A stretch of DNA of 24,104 nt from Actinomycetota bacterium (GTDB lineage Bacteria > Actinomycetota > Actinomycetes > Nanopelagicales > Nanopelagicaceae): assembly GCA_005787645.1 (NCBI GenBank), contig SYAM01000020.1:1-24104 (forward strand). The letters are read 5' to 3'. How positions within the stretch are numbered: the stretch's first letter is position 1; each line of letters starts with the position of its first letter. Below the pieces are notes generated by a model, which was not told the DNA's origin, did no database searches, and saw only the letters and a list, made by a program, of their open reading frames with translations. Shown here one piece after another: positions 13,461-21,548 of this stretch. Made by a program: the position numbers and the translations under genes.

Positions 13461-15224
13461 ATGTTCAAGACAAAGACGGGTTCGTCCCGCAGAGGGCGCC
13501 GCGCGTTCTCCGGTGTAGTGGCGCTTTCGCTACTCTCCGGCGTACTCGTGAGTTGCTCATCATCAAGTGGAGGGGCGGGCGGAACGCTCACCTTCTTAAC
13601 AAATTCAGAGTCCTGGACTCACGCAGATCCAAACCGTAACTACACCGGTCAACACATCGCGTGGTTCGGTTCTTACATGCACCGCACGCTTACTGCGTAC
13701 GCTCGAGCAGAGGGTGCTGCAGGTTCAGAGGTTGTTCCAGATTTGGCGACTGATACTGGACGTTCTTCTAATGGAAATAAGACCTGGGAGTTCACTCTTC
13801 GAGATGGCGTGAAGTTTGAGGATGGCAGCGATATCACCTGCGAAGATGTTAAGTATGGCGTCTCTCGTACCTTCGCTACGGATGTCATTACCGATGGTCC
13901 AACGTATGCAATCAGCATGCTTGACATACCTTCAGCAGCGGATGGTTCCTCGGTTTACAAGGGCCCATACAAGGCAGATGGAAATGACACCGCCGCTTAC
14001 GACAAGGCTGTTACCTGCTCAGAAGATAACAAGACCATCACCTTCAATTTGAAGCGTGCGGTCGGAGACTTCAACTACACCGTCACATACCTCTCGTTCA
14101 GCCCAGTACCAAAGGCGAAAGACACAGGCGATCAATACGATCTTGCACCTGTCTCCTCTGGTCCATACAAGATCGAGAAGTACAAGGCAAAGGACGAGAT
14201 GGTCTTGGTTCGCAACGAAAGTTGGAGCAAGGATGCAGATCCAATCCGCAATGCCTACCCAGACAAGATTGTGGTTCGTTTTGGTGTAGCTGAAGAAGTC
14301 CGAGATCAGCTGATCTTGAATGATTCAGAGCCAGCCGCATTCTCGCTAGATTCAGTCCTTCCAACTAACTTAGCGACCGTCTTCAATGAAGATGGAACTC
14401 CTAAGGAAGAGTGGAAGAGCCGCGCACTTAACGTTTATGACCCATATGTCACCTATACCGCAGTCAATGTTGGCAAGGTGCCATGCGTTCAGATTCGTAA
14501 GGCGCTCTACTACGCACGTGATTTCGCTGCCCTTCTACAGCTTGGCGGCGGTCCGGCATTTGGTGGCGATCCAGCAGATGGCGTGATTAAGCCGTTGATG
14601 GGTCTTGATTACAAGCCAGTGACTGGCTTGGAAGATTTCAAACCAGAAGGAAATCCAGAGAAGGCTCAGGCACTCATGGCTGAGGCCAAGACTGCATGTC
14701 CTGATGTCTATGCGAAAGCAACTGGCCCAGGATTAACCTTCGATGTTGGAGATACTGATACCAACAAGAAGTCCGCAACGATCTGGATTGACTCAGTGAA
14801 GAAGAACACGGGAATTAATCTCAAATTCAACTTCATCGAGCCAGGTCAGTATTACGCAGTAGTCCTTGATCCAACCAAGCAGGGAGACCTCTCTCGCGCT
14901 GGTTGGGCTCCAGACTGGGCTAACGCATCAACGGTTATCCCAGAGCTCTTCCTTGAAGGCGCAGGATTCCCGCTATCAAACGTCGGCAAGGACCCTGCCT
15001 ATGCAGAGTTCAAGCAACGCGCAGAAGCAAACCTCTCTGAGCCAGATCGCGCAAAGCAGGGCGCAGAGTGGGCTGCACTCAATCAATATGTGATGGACCA
15101 AATGTGGGTCATCCCAGGCGTCTTCTCCAAGACCCAAGAAATTTGGGGCTCAAAGCTTGAGGGCATCTTCTTCTGGGAACCACAGGGCGCACCATCCTTT
15201 GGTGATATCAAAGTCAAGTCGTAA
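13461..15224 (+). CDS. ABC importer substrate-binding lipoprotein (family 5)
   Basis: This 587-residue extracellular solute-binding protein is of the peptide/nickel family. Residues 1-32 are a lipoprotein signal peptide: basic 'KTKTGSSRRGRR', a hydrophobic core, then lipobox L-V-S-C with the lipidated C32. The family signature appears at 'WEFTLRDGVKFEDGSDITCE', with 'SSGPYKIEKYK' and 'RALNVYDPYVTY' further on. It would hold substrate at the outer membrane face and deliver it to the B/C permeases; the substrate is unknown. The ATG at 13461 has GAGGAGGA in front; an in-frame TTG at 13449 overlaps that site. Codon choice looks skewed to AAG, GCA, CCA and TAC, as in highly expressed genes. It has its own long leader and a strong 3' hairpin, so it may be expressed above its operon partners. 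Confidence 0.93.
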   Translation: MFKTKTGSSRRGRRAFSGVVALSLLSGVLVSCSSSSGGAGGTLTFLTNSESWTHADPNRNYTGQHIAWFGSYMHRTLTAYARAEGAAGSEVVPDLATDTGRSSNGNKTWEFTLRDGVKFEDGSDITCEDVKYGVSRTFATDVITDGPTYAISMLDIPSAADGSSVYKGPYKADGNDTAAYDKAVTCSEDNKTITFNLKRAVGDFNYTVTYLSFSPVPKAKDTGDQYDLAPVSSGPYKIEKYKAKDEMVLVRNESWSKDADPIRNAYPDKIVVRFGVAEEVRDQLILNDSEPAAFSLDSVLPTNLATVFNEDGTPKEEWKSRALNVYDPYVTYTAVNVGKVPCVQIRKALYYARDFAALLQLGGGPAFGGDPADGVIKPLMGLDYKPVTGLEDFKPEGNPEKAQALMAEAKTACPDVYAKATGPGLTFDVGDTDTNKKSATIWIDSVKKNTGINLKFNFIEPGQYYAVVLDPTKQGDLSRAGWAPDWANASTVIPELFLEGAGFPLSNVGKDPAYAEFKQRAEANLSEPDRAKQGAEWAALNQYVMDQMWVIPGVFSKTQEIWGSKLEGIFFWEPQGAPSFGDIKVKS

Positions 15225-15259
15225 TTAATTTCCTTTCTTACGACCTGAGTTAGTACCTC

Positions 15260-15291
15260 GTTGAGGTGGGGGAGTAATCCCTCACCTCAAC
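15260..15291 (+). other. Strong intercistronic hairpin with GTAA tetraloop after the binding-protein gene
   Basis: The arms at 15260-15273 and 15278-15291 pair over 14 bp with one G-U, capped by GTAA (GUAA in RNA, a GNRA loop). No T-run follows, so full termination is unlikely. Its place between the binding protein and the permease suggests an mRNA-stabilising or processing element. Confidence 0.8.
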
Positions 15292-15315
15292 ACTTAATTA
15301 CGAGAGTAGGTGCCG

Positions 15316-16317
15316 ATGATTAATTATTTAGCAAGACGAATTGCAATCTCGATAGCAATCTTATTTGCTGTGAGTTTTGCTGTTTACTTAATCTTTGCCA
15401 TCTTGCCTTTCGATCCAGCAGCGTTAACGTGCGGCAAGAGTTGTAATGATCCAGGAATCATCGAAGCGAATCGGAAGCGACTTGGCTACGACCTTCCAAT
15501 ATGGACCCAATATTTGATTTTTCTCAAAGGGCTTTTCCTCGGTCGAACATTTGGTGAGGGAGCGGCAACAATATTTTGCCCAGCACCCAGTTTCGGATAT
15601 TCCTTCCAAGAGCATGCGTGCGTGACCAACTCAATCCTTGAGGCGCTACCAGTCACGCTCTCACTGGCGATTGGTGCATTGGTCCTTTGGTTGACGTTAG
15701 GAGTTGGCTTGGGCATCGTCGCCGCTAGGTACCGAGGTCGAGCTGCCGATACGGGGAGCACCATCTTCGTACTCATTGGCACCTCGTTGCCGACATTCCT
15801 TACTGGCCTTCTCCTCTTAGTTTTCGTCGTGGTGAAATGGCGAATCTTGCCTTACCCCTCAGGCAACTACACACCACTCTTTGAGAGCCCATTGGAGTGG
15901 TTAAACACGATGATTCTGCCCTGGATCACCCTGGCTTTCGCATATGCCGCTCTCTATACCCGCTTTGTGCGGAACGCAGTGATAGAGACGTTGAGTGAGG
16001 ATTTCATCCGTACCGCTCGGGCAAAGGGATTGAGTGAGCGGGTTGTCTTACGTAAACACACCCTGCGCGCGGCTCTCGCTCCGCTGACAACGATGGCAGG
16101 GCTGGATTTTGCCGGTCTTCTTGGTGGAGCAATCCTCACTGAAGCAGTCTTCAATCTCCCCGGCCTAGGGCGCCTCTCACTGGGGGCAGTAATTGATTTT
16201 GATTTACCAATAATTGTTGCGACTACGATTCTGGCTGCCACAATCGTGATCGTCATGAATCTTGTGGTCGATATCCTCTATGCCTTCATAGATCCACGAG
16301 TGCGAGTTGCTGCATGA
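15316..16317 (+). CDS. ABC peptide/nickel-type importer, DppB-like permease
   Basis: This 333-residue inner-membrane permease begins with the family N-terminus 'MINYLARRIAISI' and a first membrane helix. A periplasmic loop holding two cysteine pairs ('CGKSC' and 'CPAPSFGYSFQEHAC') comes next, then about five more helices. The ATPase-contact loop is 'RTARAKGLSERVVLRKHTLR', and the C-terminus 'FNLPGLGRLSLGAVIDFDLP' is typical. The extra cysteines suggest a disulfide-stabilised external loop (inference). The ATG at 15316 was chosen; GTG at 15310 is an alternative, two codons longer. Its stop overlaps the next start by 4 bp (ATGA). Confidence 0.93.
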   Translation: MINYLARRIAISIAILFAVSFAVYLIFAILPFDPAALTCGKSCNDPGIIEANRKRLGYDLPIWTQYLIFLKGLFLGRTFGEGAATIFCPAPSFGYSFQEHACVTNSILEALPVTLSLAIGALVLWLTLGVGLGIVAARYRGRAADTGSTIFVLIGTSLPTFLTGLLLLVFVVVKWRILPYPSGNYTPLFESPLEWLNTMILPWITLAFAYAALYTRFVRNAVIETLSEDFIRTARAKGLSERVVLRKHTLRAALAPLTTMAGLDFAGLLGGAILTEAVFNLPGLGRLSLGAVIDFDLPIIVATTILAATIVIVMNLVVDILYAFIDPRVRVAA

Positions 16318-17315
16318 GTTTTCTTGAAGTCTCCGACCTGCGGGTCGAATTCCCTACCAGCGATGGTCTCGTCAAAGCTGTCGATGGTGTCACCTTCACC
16401 GTCGAGCGTGGTGAGACCTTAGCAATAGTGGGCGAATCAGGTTCAGGTAAAACGGTAACTAATTTGGCGCTTATGGGCCTGCTTTCGAAACGTGGTTCAC
16501 GTCTGAGTGGTAGCGCCATCATGAAAGGGGAAACTAGCACTCTCGAATTGATAGATCTTGCTGATGATCAAATGCGAAAAATTCGTGGCAAAAATATCGC
16601 AATGATTTTCCAGGACCCAATGTCCTCGCTCCATCCGTATTACACGATTGGTGATCAGATCATCGAAGCCCATCAAGCACATAACGAGGTGGATATCGAA
16701 GTTAGTACCGCTCGCGCAATTGAACTTTTGGAGATGGTAGGCATTCCTGATGCGTCGAATCGTTTGAAGGCATTCCCACATCAATTCTCTGGCGGCATGC
16801 GCCAACGGGTGATGATCGCAATGGCTTTAGTAAATAGCCCCGATTTGCTGATTGCCGATGAGCCAACAACTGCCCTTGATGTCACAGTTCAGGCACAGAT
16901 ACTCAAACTTTTACGTGAGCTGCAATCAGAGCTGAAGATGGCAATCATCCTTATTACTCATGATTTAGGGGTTGTAGCGGGAGCAGCCGACAGAGTAAAT
17001 GTCATGTACGCCGGAAAGATTGTGGAGAGCGCACGAGTACGTGAGCTCTACGCCAATCCTTTAATGCCTTACACCCATGGCTTACTCGCATCCATTCCAC
17101 GTATGGATCGGGGACATGGGAAGCGATTGAGCGCAATCGCGGGGCAACCCCCCTCGTTGATTGCTTTACCGGCTGGGTGCGCCTTTGCCCCTCGCTGCAC
17201 TTTTACCGAACGCGTTGCCGGTGGCTCCGATCGCTGTAAAAGTTCGATGCCTGCGCTGACTGAACATACGCCAGGACATTTTGCTCGGTGCCATCTCGAG
17301 GGGGCCAAGCTGTGA
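16314..17315 (+). CDS. ABC importer ATPase, DppD-like
   Basis: This 333-residue cytosolic ATPase has Walker A 'GESGSGKT' (40-47), Q-loop 'FQDPMSSLHP', signature 'FSGGMRQR', Walker B 'LLIADEPTTALD' and switch His in 'LITHDLG'. It carries the C-terminal oligopeptide/dipeptide extension 'AFAPRCTF', with further Cys residues that in some relatives bind a cluster. It couples ATP hydrolysis to transport with the F subunit. It overlaps dppB-like by 4 bp and the next gene by 4 bp (GTGA), implying tight translational coupling. Confidence 0.95.
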   Translation: MSFLEVSDLRVEFPTSDGLVKAVDGVTFTVERGETLAIVGESGSGKTVTNLALMGLLSKRGSRLSGSAIMKGETSTLELIDLADDQMRKIRGKNIAMIFQDPMSSLHPYYTIGDQIIEAHQAHNEVDIEVSTARAIELLEMVGIPDASNRLKAFPHQFSGGMRQRVMIAMALVNSPDLLIADEPTTALDVTVQAQILKLLRELQSELKMAIILITHDLGVVAGAADRVNVMYAGKIVESARVRELYANPLMPYTHGLLASIPRMDRGHGKRLSAIAGQPPSLIALPAGCAFAPRCTFTERVAGGSDRCKSSMPALTEHTPGHFARCHLEGAKL

Positions 17316-18301
17316 GCGAGAACCCGATTGTAGAAGTGAAGAATCTTCAAAAGTTCTTCCCCATCACTAGCAATAGCATCTTTGCGCGGGTCAAGGGTGA
17401 GAATAAGGCGGTCAATGGCATCTCCTTCGCGATTGAACGGGGAGAGACGCTAGGCCTTGTAGGCGAGTCAGGGTGCGGTAAATCCACTGCAGGGCGGACG
17501 ATTCTCAAGTTATACGAACCCACTGGTGGCGAAATCTATTTCAATGGCGAGAACATCTCTGGATACTCATCTCGGAGGATGAAACCTCTGCGCACCAAGA
17601 TGCAAATTATCTTCCAGGATCCGTACTCCTCGCTTAACCCACGCCATTCAGTAGGAGAGATCATCGGAGCGGCCTTCACTATCCATGGCATTGATTCGGT
17701 TGCCTCCAGCAAGAGAGATATCAAGGGTTCGGTGCAGGAGTTGATGGAGCGAGTGGGGTTAAATCCTGAGCATTACAACCGGTACCCACACGAATTCTCT
17801 GGGGGACAGCGCCAGCGAATCGGAATAGCTCGGGCGCTTGCGCTCCGTCCTGAATTTATCGTCTGCGATGAACCTGTTTCAGCGCTGGATGTCTCTATCC
17901 AGGCTCAGGTCATTAACCTCCTTGATGACCTCAAGGGTGATTTTGGCCTCTCCTATCTCTTTATCGCCCACGATCTCTCGGTTGTCCAGCACATCTCAGA
18001 TCGGGTAGCGGTGATGTACCTGGGAAAGATTGTCGAAATTGCTCCAACCGAAGAGATTTATCAACGTCCTCATCATCCCTATACAAAAGCGCTCCTCTCT
18101 GCGATTCCTATTCCAGACCCTGTCCTTGAGAGTGCGCGCGAGCAGATTGTGCTCACTGGGGATTTACCTTCACCTGCCAATCCGCCGACCGGATGTGTCT
18201 TTAATACTCGCTGCTGGAAGGCGCAGGCCCGTTGTTTCATTGAGGAGCCCGCTTTGCAGATGGTCGACCAGAGTGAAGTCGCCTGCCACTACCCCGAGTA
18301 G
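17312..18301 (+). CDS. ABC importer ATPase, DppF-like
   Basis: This 329-residue second ATPase has Walker A 'GESGCGKST', Q-loop 'FQDPYSSLNPR', signature 'FSGGQRQRIGIARAL', Walker B 'FIVCDEPVSALD' and switch 'FIAHDLS', with the C-terminal 'FNTRCWKAQARC' extension. The GTG at 17312 is chosen because GAGGGGG lies 7 bp before it and it forms a GTGA overlap with the preceding stop; a GTG at 17288 would give a longer, unconserved N-terminus. It is the last transporter gene, 13 bp before the MarR-type gene. Confidence 0.95.
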   Translation: MSENPIVEVKNLQKFFPITSNSIFARVKGENKAVNGISFAIERGETLGLVGESGCGKSTAGRTILKLYEPTGGEIYFNGENISGYSSRRMKPLRTKMQIIFQDPYSSLNPRHSVGEIIGAAFTIHGIDSVASSKRDIKGSVQELMERVGLNPEHYNRYPHEFSGGQRQRIGIARALALRPEFIVCDEPVSALDVSIQAQVINLLDDLKGDFGLSYLFIAHDLSVVQHISDRVAVMYLGKIVEIAPTEEIYQRPHHPYTKALLSAIPIPDPVLESAREQIVLTGDLPSPANPPTGCVFNTRCWKAQARCFIEEPALQMVDQSEVACHYPE

Positions 18302-18302
18302 A

Positions 18303-18308
18303 TAGCCT
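18303..18308 (+). promoter_or_regulatory. -10 box for leaderless transcription of the MarR-type gene
   Basis: TAGCCT (TANNNT) starts right after the DppF-like stop, exactly 6 nt before the ATG at 18315. No ribosome site is present, so +1 would be the A of the ATG. The regulator may therefore be transcribed apart from the transporter operon. Confidence 0.45.
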
Positions 18309-18314
18309 CATCCC

Positions 18315-18797
18315 ATGGCGAAAGTGGGGAGCAAGCTCCCGAGCGGATCAGTTTTGGCGCCCTGGCATGCCTTTATATCTGCGACTCGAGCAATTACCGC
18401 CGCCCTCGACGAAGATCTCAGTGCTTTTGGGGTGACACTTGCCGATTATGAGTTACTTGTACATCTGGCTCAGGCCCCTGGTCGTCGGATGCGAATGAGC
18501 GAGCTTGCCGAGATTGCCATGGTCTCCCGTTCTCGCCTCTCCCATCGGATCAAGGTACTCGGGGAAGCCGGATGGGTAGATCGCATCCAATGTAGCGAAG
18601 ATAAGCGTGGACTCTTTGCAGTGCTCACTAATCGCGGCGAAAAGAAAGTTGCGCAGACTATGCCAACCTATCGCGCAAGTGTTCAGAGGAGATTACTTGC
18701 TCATTTAAGTGCGACAGAGCGAGCGCAGATAGAAAAGATTTTCACTAAGGTCAATCGAGCAGTTTCGCTCTCAGAGTTATCGCTCTGCGACAAGTAG
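18315..18797 (+). CDS. MarR-family transcriptional regulator
   Basis: This 160-residue winged-helix regulator probably binds a palindromic operator as a dimer and releases it on binding a ligand. Layout: N-terminal dimerisation helix ('PWHAFISATRAITAALDEDL'), 'FGVTLADYELLVHLAQAPG', recognition helix-turn-helix 'MRMSELAEIAMVSRSRLSHR', the wing 'GWVDRIQCSEDKRGLFAVLT', and a C-terminal helix pair. The wing's D-K-R is the usual DNA-contact D-x-R-like motif. It sits at the end of the importer operon but has its own probable leaderless promoter. It may control the importer through the palindrome at 12361-12376 (inference); self-regulation is also common in the family. Confidence 0.92.
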   Translation: MAKVGSKLPSGSVLAPWHAFISATRAITAALDEDLSAFGVTLADYELLVHLAQAPGRRMRMSELAEIAMVSRSRLSHRIKVLGEAGWVDRIQCSEDKRGLFAVLTNRGEKKVAQTMPTYRASVQRRLLAHLSATERAQIEKIFTKVNRAVSLSELSLCDK

Positions 18798-18807
18798 TCA
18801 GGACATG

Positions 18808-18845
18808 AATTAACCCCCACCGCCGTAAGGCTATGGGGGTTAATT
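18808..18845. terminator. Bidirectional terminator between the MarR-type and histone-like genes
   Basis: The arms AATTAACCCCCA (18808-18819) and TGGGGGTTAATT (18834-18845) pair perfectly over 12 bp. Inside, GCC (18822-18824), GTAA, GGC (18829-18831) form an extra capped stem. The T/A-rich outer ends are the same on both strands, which suits two convergent genes, although true U-runs are short. Confidence 0.75.
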
Positions 18846-18866
18846 ACCAGTAATTTATGCTGGAAT

Positions 18867-19118
18867 TTATGCTGCTTTCTTAGCGGCCTTCTTGCGACGG
18901 CGACGCTTTGGCTTTGCTGCACCTGCAGCAGCTGCTTTCTTCTTACGACGCTTTGGAGCTGCCTTCTTTGCAGCTTTCTTACGACGCTTTGGAGCTGCCT
19001 TCTTTGCAGCTTTCTTACGACGCTTTGGAGCTGCCTTCTTTGCAGCAGCTTTCTTACGACGCTTTGGAGCTGCCTTCTTTGCGGTGCGCTTGCTTGCTCT
19101 TTTCTTGGCTGCAGCCAC
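18867..19118 (-). CDS. Histone-like Lys/Ala/Arg/Pro-rich nucleoid protein
   Basis: This 83-residue protein is almost entirely K, A, R and P, with single S, T and G. It has four copies of a 12- to 13-residue unit 'KKAAPKRRKKAA', an 'AAAAG' hinge, then a second basic block ending 'KKAAKKAA'. This resembles eukaryotic histone H1 tails, the C-terminal tail of mycobacterial HupB and chlamydial/Bordetella H1-like proteins, but there is no HU fold: it is tail only. It should bind and neutralise DNA without sequence preference (inference). Start: GTG at 19118 with GGAGA 7 bp before it. It is transcribed alone, with a terminator at its 3' end. Copy number of the unit may vary between strains because the DNA repeats are near perfect. 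Confidence 0.9.
   Translation of the reverse strand: MAAAKKRASKRTAKKAAPKRRKKAAAKKAAPKRRKKAAKKAAPKRRKKAAKKAAPKRRKKKAAAAGAAKPKRRRRKKAAKKAA
18946..19082 (-). repeat. Near-perfect 36/39-bp tandem repeats inside the histone-like gene
   Basis: Units at 18946-18981 (36 bp), 18982-19017 (36 bp), 19018-19056 (39 bp, one extra GCA/CAG codon) and a 26-bp partial at 19057-19082. They agree base for base apart from the added codon, so the sequence identity goes beyond what the protein requires and suggests recent expansion or gene conversion. Confidence 0.95.
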
Positions 19119-19137
19119 GTATTTCTCCTGTCAGCAG

Positions 19138-19158
19138 GGTCCGATCCGTCACCGGACC
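19138..19158 (-). other. Hairpin in the leader of the histone-like gene
   Basis: GGTCCG (19138-19143) and CGGACC (19153-19158) are perfect arms around 9 nt, 20 bp upstream of the GTG. A TATAAC-like -10 lies just upstream on the minus strand (about 19165-19160). Possibly a regulatory leader stem. Confidence 0.4.
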
Positions 19159-19231
19159 TGTTATAGAGAATGGTTCCTTATATTCGGAGGAAGTTCCAGC
19201 ATTTAGATAAAGTTTTTGTGTCGTGTCGCAG

Positions 19232-19253
19232 ACGAATTTTTTCATCAATTCGT
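19232..19253 (-). terminator. Weak hairpin downstream of the MFS exporter gene
   Basis: ACGAATT (19232-19238) and AATTCGT (19247-19253) form a 7-bp stem with an 8-nt loop, 11 bp past the MFS stop. No T-run follows on the minus strand, so termination is uncertain. Confidence 0.35.
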
Positions 19254-19263
19254 GCTTTCGGAA

Positions 19264-20565
19264 CTACCCCTCGGATTCGGGCTTACGAGCACGCACCTCA
19301 CGCTCATGGAGCGCATATGGATCGGTTCGACTGTCGTACTTGCGGAACTTTGGCAAGAAGATGGAGGTCGCGGCGACCGCTCCGATGCAGAGCAGACCGC
19401 CACCGACAATCGCACCTCGCAACCCGGTAATTGCTGCCATGCCACCAGCGCGAAGTTGTCCGCTGATAGGTCCGACGGTGTACGAGAGAACTTCGATTCC
19501 AGCAAGGCGCCCTCGAAGTTCATCGGGAATTGTTTGGTTCCAGATCGTGGCACGGAAGATGACGCTCACATGATCGGCGCCACCTGCAATGACCAAACAG
19601 AGTAAGACCCATGGAACTGAGTCGATAAGTCCTGCGAGCGCGATAGCCAGACCCCACGCTAAAGCTGCATAAATAATGGCTTTTCCGTGGTTATAGATCC
19701 GCAATGTCCACCCACTAGTGAGCGTTACTAATAACGCGCCGACTGTTCCTGCTGAATATAAAAGTCCCAGCGCGGAGGGTGCGTCGAGTGATTCGGCCCA
19801 GAATGGAAAGAGCGCAGTCGGCATTGCGAAGAACATCGCCGCCAAGTCGATGAGATAGGTACCCATCAGATCCTGGCGCTTGACTGCGTAACGGACTCCA
19901 TCGATGAGCGCAGAGATGGAGGGTGCGGTCTTACGTTCGCCTCCACGAGTGAAGGGGGTCAGGCGAGAGAGGAGTGCGAGAGAGAGCAGGTAACTCAGGA
20001 TGTCGATGATGTAGCCGGTGCTCACCCCCCAATAGGCGATGATGAAACCACCAGCAGCAGGCCCCGTGATGACGGCAACTTGCCAACGTAACCCCATGAG
20101 GGCACTCGCCTTCGGAATATCCTCGTGGGCGACGATCCGGGGGATTACCGCGTTATAGCTGGGACTCGTTGCGCCATTGACTGCCGAGAAGGCGGCGGCC
20201 ACGAAAAAGAGGACCCAGACTTTGGGTTCTGCTAGTTGGGCGTTGATGAGCAAGATTACGGAGAGCGCTAGCGCAGAAACTTCACCAAAGATAATCAATT
20301 TCCGACGATCGAAAGCATCAGCGAGCATTCCGCCATAGAGTCCGAAGACGATGAGTGGAATAAGTTCAGCCGCGCCAATCAATCCCACAGCAAGAAATGA
20401 GTTGGTCAGTTCCTTTACCTGGAATGGCAGAGCAACGTAAGTGATCATCGACCCCATGCGAGATATCAACCCCGAATAGAAGAGGATTGCCAGATTCCGG
20501 TTGGTACGAAGGAGTGAAATATCGATTGCCGAGGCGGCTAGTTGTGCCTTGATTTTCGTCCACAT
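19264..20565 (-). CDS. MFS transporter (MFS_3/EntS-like exporter)
   Basis: This 433-residue integral membrane protein has about twelve hydrophobic segments in two halves. The N-terminal half holds 'GGMLADAFDRRKLIIFGE', the family's loop 2-3 motif, and 'YNAVIPRIVAHEDIPKASAL', typical of the EntS/MFS_3 group; the second half has 'DELRGRLAGIEVLSYTVGP'. Relatives export siderophores, macrolides or unknown solutes using the proton gradient; the substrate here is unknown. A minus-strand TAGAGT sits 9 nt before the ATG, with no ribosome site, so the leader may be only about 3 nt. It is downstream of panB in the same direction with 44 bp between, so read-through from panB is also possible. Confidence 0.9.
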   Translation of the reverse strand: MWTKIKAQLAASAIDISLLRTNRNLAILFYSGLISRMGSMITYVALPFQVKELTNSFLAVGLIGAAELIPLIVFGLYGGMLADAFDRRKLIIFGEVSALALSVILLINAQLAEPKVWVLFFVAAAFSAVNGATSPSYNAVIPRIVAHEDIPKASALMGLRWQVAVITGPAAGGFIIAYWGVSTGYIIDILSYLLSLALLSRLTPFTRGGERKTAPSISALIDGVRYAVKRQDLMGTYLIDLAAMFFAMPTALFPFWAESLDAPSALGLLYSAGTVGALLVTLTSGWTLRIYNHGKAIIYAALAWGLAIALAGLIDSVPWVLLCLVIAGGADHVSVIFRATIWNQTIPDELRGRLAGIEVLSYTVGPISGQLRAGGMAAITGLRGAIVGGGLLCIGAVAATSIFLPKFRKYDSRTDPYALHEREVRARKPESEG

Positions 20566-20609
20566 GAGAAGAGGACTCTAGCGCCCAAAAGAGCAAGAAG
20601 AATCGGGTT

Positions 20610-21458
20610 TTATTGGAAACTCTGTTCCTGTCCAGGGAAATGCCCAAGGGCAACATCGCGCGCCCATTCATTGACCCCATCACTTATCTCTTTGCGGAGG
20701 TTTCGGTAGGCCTTCGCCAATTTTGGTGGCTGCTGTGTCAACCCCATCAAATCACTCCAGACGAGCACTTGCGCATCACATTGATTTCCGGCGCCAATTC
20801 CGATTGTGGGGATAGTGAGCGCTTGCGTGATGGCCGTAGCGAGCTCTGCCGGAATCAACTCTAGGACTACTGCAAATGCACCTGCATCTTGCACTGCATA
20901 GGCGCTCTCTCTAAGGAGCGCTCCATCCTCGCCTCTGCCTTGCACGCGATAACCACCCAGTTGATGGAGAGATTGTGGCGTCAATCCGATATGTGCCATC
21001 ACAGGGATGCCAGCAGCGACCAAGGCTCTAATTTGAGGGGCAACTCGCTCTCCACCCTCGAGTTTGACCGCCTGCACTCCACTCTCCTTCATAAATCGAG
21101 TTGCGGTAGCCAACGCTTGTTCTGGCGAACTTTCATAGGAACCAAATGGTAAGTCGGCAACGACCATCGCTCGTCTGGTGCTGCGCACTACCGCGCGAGC
21201 GAGCGGAATCAATTCATCGACCGTCACCGGAATCGTATTTTCGTATCCGAGGAAATTGCTGGCTGCGCTATCTCCCACTAAGAGAAGGGGGATGCCGCAG
21301 GTATCGAATATCTCTGCGGTGTACTGCTCATATGCAGTGAGCATCGGCCATCGCTCGACCGATTTAGCTCTCTGGATATCTTTTACGGTAATTCGCCGAT
21401 GGATTGACCCACCATATAAAGCGCTACTAGAAGATTGTGGCAACGTTGCATCGTTCAT
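20610..21458 (-). CDS. panB: 3-methyl-2-oxobutanoate hydroxymethyltransferase
   Basis: This 282-residue enzyme uses methylene-tetrahydrofolate to form ketopantoate from 2-oxoisovalerate, the first committed step to pantothenate and CoA. Mg ligands are visible: D63 in 'LLLVGDSAASNFLG', D102 in 'VVADLPFGSYE' and E134 in 'AVKLEGGERV'. 'MAHIGLTPQSLHQLGGYRVQGR' and the catalytic Glu in 'AVVLELIP' follow. The N-terminus matches the actinobacterial form. The ATG at 21458 is preceded by AAGGGG. It is divergent from nadE with 96 bp between. No panC, panD or panE is in the window. Confidence 0.97.
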   Translation of the reverse strand: MNDATLPQSSSSALYGGSIHRRITVKDIQRAKSVERWPMLTAYEQYTAEIFDTCGIPLLLVGDSAASNFLGYENTIPVTVDELIPLARAVVRSTRRAMVVADLPFGSYESSPEQALATATRFMKESGVQAVKLEGGERVAPQIRALVAAGIPVMAHIGLTPQSLHQLGGYRVQGRGEDGALLRESAYAVQDAGAFAVVLELIPAELATAITQALTIPTIGIGAGNQCDAQVLVWSDLMGLTQQPPKLAKAYRNLRKEISDGVNEWARDVALGHFPGQEQSFQ

Positions 21459-21542
21459 GATTAAACCCCTTACGCCTCAAGGCTGGTCTGATGGCCAGTC
21501 CCTGTGCTCTAGGAGAAAAAGCCTACTTCCTTCGCCACGGGA

Positions 21543-21548
21543 TAGGCT
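21543..21548 (+). promoter_or_regulatory. -10 box for leaderless transcription of nadE
   Basis: TAGGCT (TANNNT) lies exactly 6 nt before the nadE ATG at 21555, placing +1 on the start codon. No ribosome site and no clear -35 are seen. Confidence 0.45.

Noticed and set aside
18892..19210. Plus-strand reading frames over the histone-like gene rich in F, R and A or in repeated SYDALELPSLQ
   Set aside because: They are mirror translations of the minus-strand repeats. The minus strand has a ribosome site, GTG and a recognisable H1-like composition.
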